Source: an uncultured Desulfosporosinus sp. (GTDB lineage: Bacteria > Bacillota > Desulfitobacteriia > Desulfitobacteriales > Desulfitobacteriaceae). Taken from it: DNA of 51,678 bases. The stretch covers positions 1-51,678 of the forward strand of contig CAKMJS010000004.1 in the NCBI GenBank assembly GCA_927405585.1, read 5' to 3'. How positions within the stretch are numbered: position 1 is the first letter of the stretch; the number at the start of each line of letters is the position of its first letter. Below the pieces are notes generated by a model. It was not told the origin of the DNA. It searched no databases and saw nothing but the letters and a program-made list of their open reading frames with translations. Positions 16,530-24,173 of the stretch are shown here, piece by piece. Position numbers and translations under genes: made by a program.

Positions 16530-16575
16530 AAAAGGGATAGGATAAACCCCTTTTGGGTTTTATCTTATCCCTTTT
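16530..16575 (+). terminator. Terminator of the YbjQ gene
   Basis: AAAAGGGATA and GATAAACCC on the left pair with GGGTTTATC and ATCCCTTTT on the right, with small internal mismatches. Confidence 0.75.
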
Positions 16576-16626
16576 GATCGTCATTGAAGCGTGAATTTGA
16601 GCACACCTTAGCGAGGGAGGTCTAAT

Positions 16627-17508
16627 ATGATTGACACAAATAGTTTGAAGATTTCGAGAGAAAGACCTCGAGCAATCCTATTACTAGCAATTACATCGAC
16701 TATGTGGAGTCTAGGAGGTTTACTCATAAAGTCTGTAAATTCAAATCCCCTCGCTATTGCAGGTTCAAGAAGTGCCATTGCGGTGGTTTTATTACTGCTA
16801 GTTCTAAAAAAACCAAAGTTAACATGGTCTTTTGCACAAATCGGAGCTGCCTTGGCCTATGCCGCTACTTCAATTTTGTTTGTTACAGCGACCAAAACAA
16901 CGACTGCTGCAAACGCAATTCTGCTTCAATTTACCGCCCCAATCTATGTTGCCTTATTAAGCGCGTGGCTCTTAAAAGAAAAGACAAAGTTAATGGACTG
17001 GATAACTATTTCCCTAGTTATGGGTGGGATGGTCTTATTTTTCTTAGATAATCTAAGTACCAAGAGCATTCTAGGAAATGGAATTGCCGCTGCGAGCGGT
17101 GTAACCTTTGCATTTTTTATCATTTTCATGCGAATGCAAAAGGATGGCTCTCCCTTAGAATCAATTTTATTAGGGAATATTCTCACTGCTGTAATCGGGA
17201 TCCCTTTTTTGACACAATCCGTTCCTGATGCAACCGGTTGGCTATACTTGGTTATCCTGGGGATCGTTCAACTTGGGATACCTTATATTTTGTTTGCACG
17301 GGCGATTAAGCATTTAACAGCATTGGAAGCAATCCTGATACCAGTTATTGAACCTCTCTTGAACCCAGTCTGGGTATTTTTGATGTTAGGAGAAGCTCCT
17401 GGACTATTAGCCATAGTAGGTGGGATTATTGTGCTCTCAACGATTACTATACGGTGTGTCCTTTCAGCACTACCATCCTCAACAAAAGAAGTAATGCGTA
17501 GTATTTAA
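16627..17508 (+). CDS. EamA/DMT-family membrane transporter
   Basis: The 293-residue protein has about ten hydrophobic segments in two EamA repeats: TSTMWSLGGLLIKSVN at the start, FTAPIYVALLSAWLLKEK closing the first repeat, and LEAILIPVIEPLLNPVWVFLMLGE closing the second. DMT proteins export amino acids, metabolites or drugs; the substrate is unknown. GGGAGG precedes the ATG. It stands alone, with a terminator at 17544. Confidence 0.88.
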   Translation: MIDTNSLKISRERPRAILLLAITSTMWSLGGLLIKSVNSNPLAIAGSRSAIAVVLLLLVLKKPKLTWSFAQIGAALAYAATSILFVTATKTTTAANAILLQFTAPIYVALLSAWLLKEKTKLMDWITISLVMGGMVLFFLDNLSTKSILGNGIAAASGVTFAFFIIFMRMQKDGSPLESILLGNILTAVIGIPFLTQSVPDATGWLYLVILGIVQLGIPYILFARAIKHLTALEAILIPVIEPLLNPVWVFLMLGEAPGLLAIVGGIIVLSTITIRCVLSALPSSTKEVMRSI

Positions 17509-17543
17509 AGAGAGAAAAGAATATTTATTTAATTCACCAGGTT

Positions 17544-17569
17544 AAGCCCCGAAGGATAGGGGCTTTTTC
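17544..17569 (+). terminator. Terminator of the EamA transporter gene
   Basis: AAGCCCC (17544-17550) and GGGGCTT (17559-17565) with a TTT tail. Confidence 0.75.
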
Positions 17570-17608
17570 AGTTATCTATACAATCCATACTGCATATGCA
17601 AAGTTGCT

Positions 17609-17649
17609 TTGACAAAGTTAAGTCATTATATATATAATGAACTTTGTCA
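17609..17649 (+). promoter_or_regulatory. Promoter and long palindromic operator of the TetR operon
   Basis: TTGACA (17609-17614) and TATAAT (17633-17638) are 18 bases apart. The arms TGACAAAGTT (17610-17619) and AACTTTGTCA (17640-17649) are perfectly inverted, with CATTATATATATAATG nested between them. The operator therefore covers both promoter boxes. Autoregulation by the adjacent TetR protein is the simplest reading. Confidence 0.7.
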
Positions 17650-17727
17650 TTATATATATAGAGTACATTAAATTGCGAACTCATAAATCTATGCAAATCA
17701 TATTTAGAACTACAAGGTGGTGAAGAC

Positions 17728-18327
17728 TTGGTAAAGTTGAGAGATAAACAAAAAGCGGAAGTGAAGTCAGCAATTCTTCGAGCAGGTGAGGGACTCTTTG
17801 AAACTAAAGGTTACATTGAAACTACGATAGAGGAAATCACGACGACGGCTGGAATAGCTAGGGGAACTTTCTATAATTATTTCCAGACTAAAGAAGATTT
17901 AGCACTAGAATTGATCTATCAAACTGAAAGTGCAAACACAGAGAAGGCCTATGAGTTTTTTGAAACAATTACTAATACTGAGAACCAAATAAGAGCCATT
18001 TTAAATTTTACAACGGAATGGACTCAATGTCGCCCCGAACTCGTTTGGGTTGCGATGATGGAAAAAGTGAAGCGTGGAGCGACTCCTCAGGGTTACAAAG
18101 TGTCTCTATTCAGGAAGATGATAACTGAAGCGTTTTTCCGCGGGCAGAAGACTGGAGCAGTAACTATCGACCGAAGTCCTGAGGATTTAGCGAACGACAT
18201 AGATGGCTTATATATGATCCACATGGCGAGGTGGTACCATTCAGGCAGTCAGGGACAGCTTATATCAGTACTCCTGCCAGCTATAAACACTTATTTATCA
18301 GGTGCGATCATAAAACCAGGAGGGTGA
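17728..18327 (+). CDS. TetR/AcrR-family regulator
   Basis: The 199-residue protein has an N-terminal TetR helix-turn-helix at about residues 10-55: AILRAGEGLFETKGY, TTIEEITTTAGIARGTFYNYFQTKEDL. The C-terminal ligand domain is divergent. It starts at TTG (17728), seven bases after AAGGTGG; no better start exists. A palindromic operator covers its promoter. The PEP-utilising gene follows four bases after its stop, so it probably represses the whole three-gene operon. The inducer is unknown. Confidence 0.85.
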   Translation: MVKLRDKQKAEVKSAILRAGEGLFETKGYIETTIEEITTTAGIARGTFYNYFQTKEDLALELIYQTESANTEKAYEFFETITNTENQIRAILNFTTEWTQCRPELVWVAMMEKVKRGATPQGYKVSLFRKMITEAFFRGQKTGAVTIDRSPEDLANDIDGLYMIHMARWYHSGSQGQLISVLLPAINTYLSGAIIKPGG

Positions 18328-18331
18328 TTTT

Positions 18332-20029
18332 ATGACTATTTGGCAAGCAGATGGTTTCTGGATGCGTGATACTATTCATTGGCCGAGACCCGTACTCCCA
18401 CTTTTCGTCTCTTATGGACTAGAGCCCATTGGAATAGGGTCCGAGCGTGCTTATGAGGAATGGTCCATTCCTTCAAAAAAGAATGCTTATATTGTACTTC
18501 ATGGCTATGTATATCAAAGATCTGAGCCTATAGGGGGAGATACTCCCGCCATCATGGAACGGTTTCCCTTTCTATTTCATTTGTGGCGGTTTGATCCGAA
18601 GCTCCGCAAACGAATCAAAGGATTTGAACGTTTTTTAAAAGATAAAGGGTTTGAAGGGTACGTTCATGAGTGGAGAGATCAATGGGCAATAGAAGCTAAC
18701 AATCGTCTTAAACCGATTAGAGATTTTGATCGTACTAACGCTAGCCTCGCTGATCTCGCTGATCATTTAGATCAGTGTTATGAGTACATGTGTTGGTCTT
18801 GGAATCCACATGTTAAAATTGTTATGATAAGTATGCTGATTCGTGAGCGCTGGGTGGAACTTTGTAAAAAACTCTTTAATTTCACTGACTTTGAGGCCTA
18901 CGAATTAGTTCAAAAAAGTGATTCACCAGTTTTTAATACAACGAATCGCCTATTGTCGATAGCTCAACGAGCTGCTTTAGACCCTGCAATAAACAAGCTA
19001 TTATCATTACCCTCTGAAGAGGCACTTGCCAAACTCACTGACACATGGTTCCATCAGGAACTTGAAAAGTTTCTTGACGATGAAGGAGATCGACCCGTCG
19101 ATAGTTTTGAAATGGATCCTACTTGGCGAGAGATGCCAGGGATGGTCGTAAGTATTATTAAGGGATTTATGGATTCTGATTATGATCCCTCAGTGGAAGA
19201 GTTCGATTTTCAAGACTACAGGAATGAACGCATCAAGGAAATTCGCAGGGATCTCACAAGAAAAGATCAAGAAGACTTTGACTACTGGCTTCAATTAGCA
19301 GAACAAGGTCTACCATTGACAGAAATTCATGATTATTCCTTGGCCAATATTCCACTATGTAATGCCCGATATGATGCTATTGAAGCTGGGAAACGTTTTG
19401 TGAAGAAGCAAGTACTAGATAGTCCTGAGGACATGTTTTATCTATACCGAGAAGAATTATCTAATCTTCTAAGGGGAACGACAGACCTAGAAGGAATTAA
19501 AGAGCTTGTAGCTCAGAGAAAAGTAGAGCATAGCTTGAATTTCACGCTCATACCCCCTCAAACGATAGGGAAACCCCCAATTGAGCCACCCTGGAATGTG
19601 TTTCCACCCGTAGTAGCTGATGCGATGAAAATCCTTTTAAGACAAGTGTCTGCCATAGAAGCTCAGCAGAAAGTTAATGAAGGCGTTTCCAAAGAGGGAG
19701 AGATATTTGGAACGCCAGGTTCTTCAGGAATTGCGGAGGGTAACGTGAGGATAATCCATACAGCCGATGAGTTCGACCTTGTTAAAGCGGGAGAAATATT
19801 GGTTTGTCCGTTCACCACTCCGACTTGGACTGTGCTTTTTCCCCATGTGGTTGGATTAGTAACAGACTCTGGTGGAGCTTTGTCCCATGCCGCTATAGTT
19901 GCTCGAGAATACGGACTTCCTTCGGTTGTTGGTACTATTAATGGAACAAAGGTTTTACAAAACGGTCAAAGGATACGCATTGATGGAGCTGAGGGTAAGA
20001 TTCAAATTCTAAGTCTAAGTAAGGAGTAG
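18332..20029 (+). CDS. PEP-utilising (phosphohistidine-domain) subunit of a split dikinase-like enzyme
   Basis: The 565-residue protein ends in a PEP-utiliser mobile domain: GTPGSSGIAEG, LVCPFTTPTWT, then GGALSHAAIVAREYGLPSVVG, with the phosphorylatable His at 519. The first about 450 residues are a helical region of a kind seen in PEP-utilising proteins and in the central part of rifampin phosphotransferase, which I cannot assign more closely. It lacks the ATP-grasp half, which is encoded by the next gene four bases later. Size and division of domains resemble phenylphosphate synthase protein 1 of anaerobic phenol degraders. No UbiD-type carboxylase is nearby, so the phosphoryl acceptor is open. 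Confidence 0.75.
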   Translation: MTIWQADGFWMRDTIHWPRPVLPLFVSYGLEPIGIGSERAYEEWSIPSKKNAYIVLHGYVYQRSEPIGGDTPAIMERFPFLFHLWRFDPKLRKRIKGFERFLKDKGFEGYVHEWRDQWAIEANNRLKPIRDFDRTNASLADLADHLDQCYEYMCWSWNPHVKIVMISMLIRERWVELCKKLFNFTDFEAYELVQKSDSPVFNTTNRLLSIAQRAALDPAINKLLSLPSEEALAKLTDTWFHQELEKFLDDEGDRPVDSFEMDPTWREMPGMVVSIIKGFMDSDYDPSVEEFDFQDYRNERIKEIRRDLTRKDQEDFDYWLQLAEQGLPLTEIHDYSLANIPLCNARYDAIEAGKRFVKKQVLDSPEDMFYLYREELSNLLRGTTDLEGIKELVAQRKVEHSLNFTLIPPQTIGKPPIEPPWNVFPPVVADAMKILLRQVSAIEAQQKVNEGVSKEGEIFGTPGSSGIAEGNVRIIHTADEFDLVKAGEILVCPFTTPTWTVLFPHVVGLVTDSGGALSHAAIVAREYGLPSVVGTINGTKVLQNGQRIRIDGAEGKIQILSLSKE

Positions 20030-20033
20030 CGAG

Positions 20034-20948
20034 ATGGACTATGTTCAATTTCTTCAAGATCTCAGAAGTACGGATCTCGCATTAGCAGGGGGTAAGGGCG
20101 CGAACCTTGGTGAGCTGATGCTTGCAGGGATGATGGTTCCATCAGGGTTTGTTCTCAGCACCAAGGGATATCGACGTTGTGTACCATTGGTCAATCTGTC
20201 GGACCTAGACACAGAAAACCTAGATTCTTTAGCACAGCAAACCAAAGAGATTCAAAAACAGATCGAAAACATCTCTGTCTCAGAGGACGTCGAGTTGGAA
20301 CTAATGGAGGCGTACAGAAGGATGGGCAGTCCATTCGTTGCAGTTCGTTCATCGGCAACCGCAGAAGATTTACCAACTGCTAGCTTTGCTGGTCAACAGG
20401 AAACCTATCTTAACATACAGGGCGAGGGTGCTGTTCTAAATGCGGTGAAAAAGTGCTGGGCTTCACTCTGGTCTTCCCGGGCTGTGCAATACCGTTCTTT
20501 TCGAGGATTTGGGGCAAGTGATGTTGCACTTGCCGTGGTCATTCAAGAAATGGCCCCGCACGATATTTCTGGAGTAGTTTTTACAGTTAATCCACTTTCG
20601 AAGGACGCTATGGAGCTGATTATTAATGCTGCTCCAGGTTTAGGAGAAGCTTTGGTCCAGGGAGAGATTATTCCTGATCAGTGGATAGCCAGACGTTCTG
20701 ATGGTGCCGTCCTAAAATTCACCCCAGCACCTAGAAGAGGACAAGCACCTTCGGCTATATTTCGTTCTCGTCGTCCAGGCAGAGGATGTTTAACCTCTCA
20801 ACAAGTTAAGGAGCTAGCTCAGCAATGCTTAAGGATTGAAGAGCATTTCCATTCAATACCACAGGATATTGAGTGGAGTTATGGCTCAGGAACTTTTTAC
20901 ATGCTTCAAAGCAGGCCAATAACAACTCTTGTAGAGGGTTTATTGTAA
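20034..20948 (+). CDS. PEP-synthase-like ATP-grasp (PPDK_N) subunit
   Basis: The 304-residue protein is the N-terminal ATP-binding half of PEP synthase/PPDK: GGKGANLGELMLAG near 19-32, AVRSSATAEDLPTASFAGQ near 103-121, VIQEMAPHDISGVVFTVNP, and a closing DIEWSYGSG, MLQSRPIT. It ends where the ATP-grasp domain ends and has no His domain. With the upstream gene it makes one complete ATP-to-phosphohistidine module in reversed gene order compared with fused enzymes. It resembles protein 2 of phenylphosphate synthase in domain content. A terminator follows at 20974. Confidence 0.82.
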   Translation: MDYVQFLQDLRSTDLALAGGKGANLGELMLAGMMVPSGFVLSTKGYRRCVPLVNLSDLDTENLDSLAQQTKEIQKQIENISVSEDVELELMEAYRRMGSPFVAVRSSATAEDLPTASFAGQQETYLNIQGEGAVLNAVKKCWASLWSSRAVQYRSFRGFGASDVALAVVIQEMAPHDISGVVFTVNPLSKDAMELIINAAPGLGEALVQGEIIPDQWIARRSDGAVLKFTPAPRRGQAPSAIFRSRRPGRGCLTSQQVKELAQQCLRIEEHFHSIPQDIEWSYGSGTFYMLQSRPITTLVEGLL

Positions 20949-20973
20949 ATTTGCCCTAGTATTTAGCAACAAA

Positions 20974-21006
20974 AAAGAAGCGGCATCCTAAAACGCTACT
21001 TCTTTC
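20974..21006 (+). terminator. Terminator between convergent genes
   Basis: AGAAGCG and CGCTACTTCT form an imperfect stem, with A-rich and T-rich flanks that can serve both directions. Confidence 0.6.
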
Positions 21007-21039
21007 TTGCTCACGGTGAAATGACTCTGTTACGGATGC

Positions 21040-21384
21040 TTAACTAATAGTCTCTTGATTTTTTGTTTCAGATTCAATTAATCTTAAATTCGCTTCATTG
21101 AGCTTAGAGGCTGTGTTTTCTTTATTTAATTCATTAATTTTTTGTTCTAAACTTTTTACCGTAAGAGTTAATTCTCTTAATTTTAATGAAGATTTAATTT
21201 TGCCAAAAATACCCAAAAATGTAGCAATTAATGCACCAAGAAAAGCCGATAAGATTATAACTAAAGATTGTGAGAGTTGATAATCAACCCAATATAGTTT
21301 TATAAGTACAACATTAGAGTTTAATACTGCAAAAACTGCGACTAAAACTGAGAATAATAATGAAAATATAAACCAAATTCGCAT
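21040..21384 (-). CDS. LapA-domain (DUF1049) membrane protein
   Basis: The 114-residue protein has two membrane helices (about residues 4-22 and 38-62) and a C-terminal coiled coil rich in Glu, Lys and Asn. VFAVLNSNVVLIKLYWVDYQLSQSLVIILSAFLGALIA-type spacing is typical of LapA-domain proteins. In Gram-negatives LapA relates to LPS assembly; here in a Firmicute its role is unknown. It is monocistronic. Confidence 0.8.
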   Translation of the reverse strand: MRIWFIFSLLFSVLVAVFAVLNSNVVLIKLYWVDYQLSQSLVIILSAFLGALIATFLGIFGKIKSSLKLRELTLTVKSLEQKINELNKENTASKLNEANLRLIESETKNQETIS

Positions 21385-21500
21385 AATTTCCCTACCTTTC
21401 TATTTGTGGTAATATATTCTTGTTTAATTATAACACAAAAAATAGAATTTTGGCGGATGGACGATAAAGTAGTAGCTCATTATGAGCTCATAAGTGGATA

Positions 21501-21548
21501 AAAAATAAGGATAATTCACCAGTTATCAGGTGAATTATCCTTATTTTT
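21501..21548 (-). terminator. Strong terminator, probably of the 56-aa gene
   Basis: A 20-bp perfect stem (21501-21520 with 21529-21548) around an eight-base loop, with A and T runs at the base. It lies 46 bases beyond the stop of the minus-strand gene at 21594. Confidence 0.75.
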
Positions 21549-21593
21549 TAGTTTAGTCATAGTTATGTAGTCTTGGCAGCTTATATCTAATAG

Positions 21594-21764
21594 TTAGGTA
21601 ATTGGTCTGAAGTTAAAGGCAAATGACCATTTCCATCCCTCAGTTGTATAGATTAGAAACTTGGAATCCTCTCCAAAAATATGTGGTTCAACTCCAAATA
21701 CCTCAAAGGTTTCCCCTATGGTTGCAACCCCTGGTATTTCTCGTATAACGATTACTTTTGCCAT
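21594..21764 (-). CDS. Small hypothetical protein (56 aa)
   Basis: The minus-strand frame encodes MAKVIVIREIPGVATIGETFEV and ends FAFNFRPIT. AAGGGGTG lies 6-7 bases before the ATG and a strong terminator follows, so it looks like a real gene. It is beta-rich and Trp-containing (TEGWKWSF), with no membrane segment or Cys. I recognise no family. Confidence 0.6.
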   Translation of the reverse strand: MAKVIVIREIPGVATIGETFEVFGVEPHIFGEDSKFLIYTTEGWKWSFAFNFRPIT

Positions 21765-21928
21765 ATTTCTCACCCCTTTGAGGAACTATTATATCATAGT
21801 GATAGTTAACTTGGTAATTGCATATTTGCTCTGATTATGGGTTATCTATTACTTCTAATACTGCGTAAGTTTAGCTTAATAGTGATATAATAATATAAGC
21901 TAACAAACCACCACAAAGGAGGTATTTT

Positions 21929-22993
21929 ATGAAAAAGGTTATCTTAATCATTAGTTTACTCTTCTCACTTGTTCTTCTAAGCAGTTGCTCAAATAAGGAT
22001 CCTGTAAAGCCTGGTGAGGATAATAAACCAACTCCCCCAGAACCAAAGACTGAACTTCTCACGATTAAGGACTATTATTCTTATAAAGAAAACACTAAGT
22101 ATGTATATGAGGGTGAAGGAAATGAGTACGCCTCATACACAGTCTTCATTGATTATAAATCCGGAAACCGTGTTCAACTTAGATCTAATAACGGTGGCAC
22201 GGAAATGGTGAAGGTTCTAGATAATAATAATGGCGAGCTCAGAGTACTTTTCTCAAGAGGGGAATGTTATTACAGGGAAAATCTAACCCAAGTAGAAAGT
22301 AGTCCTGTGGATATTCTACTAAAAGAACCCTTAGAGACTGGAACCAACTGGACCTTGTCAGACGGTAGAAAACGCTCTATTTCGAATCTGAAAGTTGATG
22401 TAACTACCCCTATGGGCACGTATCAAACGCTAGAGGTTAAAACAGAGGGTAAAGATGACATGATACTCGACTATTATGCACCCGACATTGGTCTTGTTAG
22501 ATCGGTTTTCACTTCAAATGGAACTGAGGTTACTTCAACCTTAAGGGAACTCAAGACTAATGTACCCCTTACTCAAACTGTTAGCTTTTATTATCCAAAT
22601 GCAAATGTTGATAAACTTGTGTTTGTGAATAAGCAACTTTCCTTCAAAACGAATGATATTACTAAAATCATTTTTGAGAATGCCTTTAAAGATTTACCAC
22701 AAGGCAATATCGCAAAGGTATTGGGTCCAAACGTAAAAATTAAAAGTTTGTATTTGAATAAGGACAATAGGGCTTATATAGATTTCTCAAAAGAGTTGTT
22801 GAGCGAAATGAATGCGGGTTCTGGCTATGAAAACTTAATTTTACAAAGTATTACCAACACGATCGGAACTTATTACGGAGTTAATATGGTTTATTTAACG
22901 ATCGAAGGTAATCCATACGTTTCTGGACATATTGAGATGAAAAAAGGTGAGTTCTTCACAGTGAATTTAGCAAATAGTGTAGAACTAAAATAG
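21929..22993 (+). CDS. GerMN-domain lipoprotein
   Basis: The 354-residue protein has a lipoprotein signal with lipobox LSSC near residues 17-20 and a Pro-rich spacer. A middle beta-rich region follows (KDYYSYKENTKYVYEGEGNEY), then a C-terminal GerMN domain: VSFYYPNANVDKLV, LYLNKDNRAYIDFS, LQSITNTIGTYYGV, VYLTIEGN. GerMN domains occur in GerM of sporulation and germination and in other Gram-positive envelope lipoproteins. AAAGGAGG precedes the ATG. The SbcD-like gene starts 16 bases after its stop, so the three genes may be one operon. Confidence 0.85.
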   Translation: MKKVILIISLLFSLVLLSSCSNKDPVKPGEDNKPTPPEPKTELLTIKDYYSYKENTKYVYEGEGNEYASYTVFIDYKSGNRVQLRSNNGGTEMVKVLDNNNGELRVLFSRGECYYRENLTQVESSPVDILLKEPLETGTNWTLSDGRKRSISNLKVDVTTPMGTYQTLEVKTEGKDDMILDYYAPDIGLVRSVFTSNGTEVTSTLRELKTNVPLTQTVSFYYPNANVDKLVFVNKQLSFKTNDITKIIFENAFKDLPQGNIAKVLGPNVKIKSLYLNKDNRAYIDFSKELLSEMNAGSGYENLILQSITNTIGTYYGVNMVYLTIEGNPYVSGHIEMKKGEFFTVNLANSVELK

Positions 22994-23009
22994 AGTTGAA
23001 GGTGAAGGA

Positions 23010-24173
23010 ATGGCTCCGTGCGTACGATTTTTACAGTGTGCGGGCTGTCGTTTTGACAGCCCTTCTTGGGATGGGCCAGACGACTGGACAACTCAGAGAA
23101 ATAAAGATTTGTGGCAGACCTTTGAAGTAGCCCTCTCGATGTGCCAAGCAGAGAAGGTTGATTTTCTGTTTCTGACGGGAGATTTATTCGAACAGGAGTA
23201 TGTACGTAAGGAAACCGTGGAGCGAGTTGCGAAATCGTTAGCTATGTTGAAGAACACGAAGGTATTTATTACTCCCGGTGAAAGAGACCCACTTGTTATG
23301 ACATCCGCCTACCGACTAGCTGTATGGCCGAATAATGTGCATATATTCTCAGGTGGAATCAGCAGCGTAATAATTCCTTCCCAAAATGTCACAATATATG
23401 GTGCGGGTTGGACAGCTTATCATCAAGAAGCTGCATTTCTTGACGGGTTTGAGTTGACCCGGGATGGAACAATTCCGATTATGCTTCTCCATGCTGAGCT
23501 GAAATCTATAAAAAACACCGAAGGGTTTATCCCTATTCTACCAGAGCATATTGAATCTAGTGGTTTGGCCTACTTAGCCTTGGGACATAGGGAAGAATGG
23601 AGTGGCCTCCAGAAAGCCGGAGAAACAGTTTGGACTGATAGTGGTTTTCTCGAGGCTAGAAGTTTTTGCGAAAGCGGTCCCCATGGTGTGATTATAGGAG
23701 AGGTTGAGCAAGATACTGCTCGGATTGAATTTCGAGAGCTGGGGAAACGTCATTACATTGAAAAGAGTTTCGCGATCCAAACCCCAGAAGTTCTTATTTC
23801 TAAATTATTATCAGAAACAAGCCAAGAAGAACGGCAAAGAGATTTATTTAGGGTTAAGTTGGAGGGGCCAATTCGAAATGTAGAATCGGTTGTTCTTCCG
23901 TTGCAAAAGCTATTAGCTGATAAGTTCCGCTTCGTTGAGGTTGTTCTATCTGAAGGAGAGACGAACTCACGATTTAAACTGGACTTAGATACGCCTTTAA
24001 AGACAATGGCTGGAAATGGGTACGGGTTTCCTACTTTCAACGAAATACTAATCAATAAGCTTGAAGAACGACAGATTAGTGAATTAAGTACAGAAAACAG
24101 TAGATACTGGGAGCTTGTGATGAAAATCGGACTGTCAGCGCTTGCACAGGGACGGATTGATGATGAGAATTGA
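23010..24173 (+). CDS. SbcD/YhaO-like metallophosphoesterase with degenerate active site
   Basis: The 387-residue protein keeps the outline of the Mre11/SbcD/YhaO exonuclease family: FLQCAGCRFDSPSW, AEKVDFLFLTGDLFE, VFITPGERDP, MLLHAELK and YLALGHREEW. The metal ligands are largely replaced. The expected D-x-H of motif I is G12 and R14. The GNHD motif reads GERD. The final GH-x-H reads GHRE. Only Asp58, His161 and His193 remain. The C-terminal capping region appears full length and the frame is intact, so this looks like a maintained pseudoenzyme, not a decaying gene. It overlaps the SbcC-like gene. Confidence 0.75.
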   Translation: MAPCVRFLQCAGCRFDSPSWDGPDDWTTQRNKDLWQTFEVALSMCQAEKVDFLFLTGDLFEQEYVRKETVERVAKSLAMLKNTKVFITPGERDPLVMTSAYRLAVWPNNVHIFSGGISSVIIPSQNVTIYGAGWTAYHQEAAFLDGFELTRDGTIPIMLLHAELKSIKNTEGFIPILPEHIESSGLAYLALGHREEWSGLQKAGETVWTDSGFLEARSFCESGPHGVIIGEVEQDTARIEFRELGKRHYIEKSFAIQTPEVLISKLLSETSQEERQRDLFRVKLEGPIRNVESVVLPLQKLLADKFRFVEVVLSEGETNSRFKLDLDTPLKTMAGNGYGFPTFNEILINKLEERQISELSTENSRYWELVMKIGLSALAQGRIDDEN

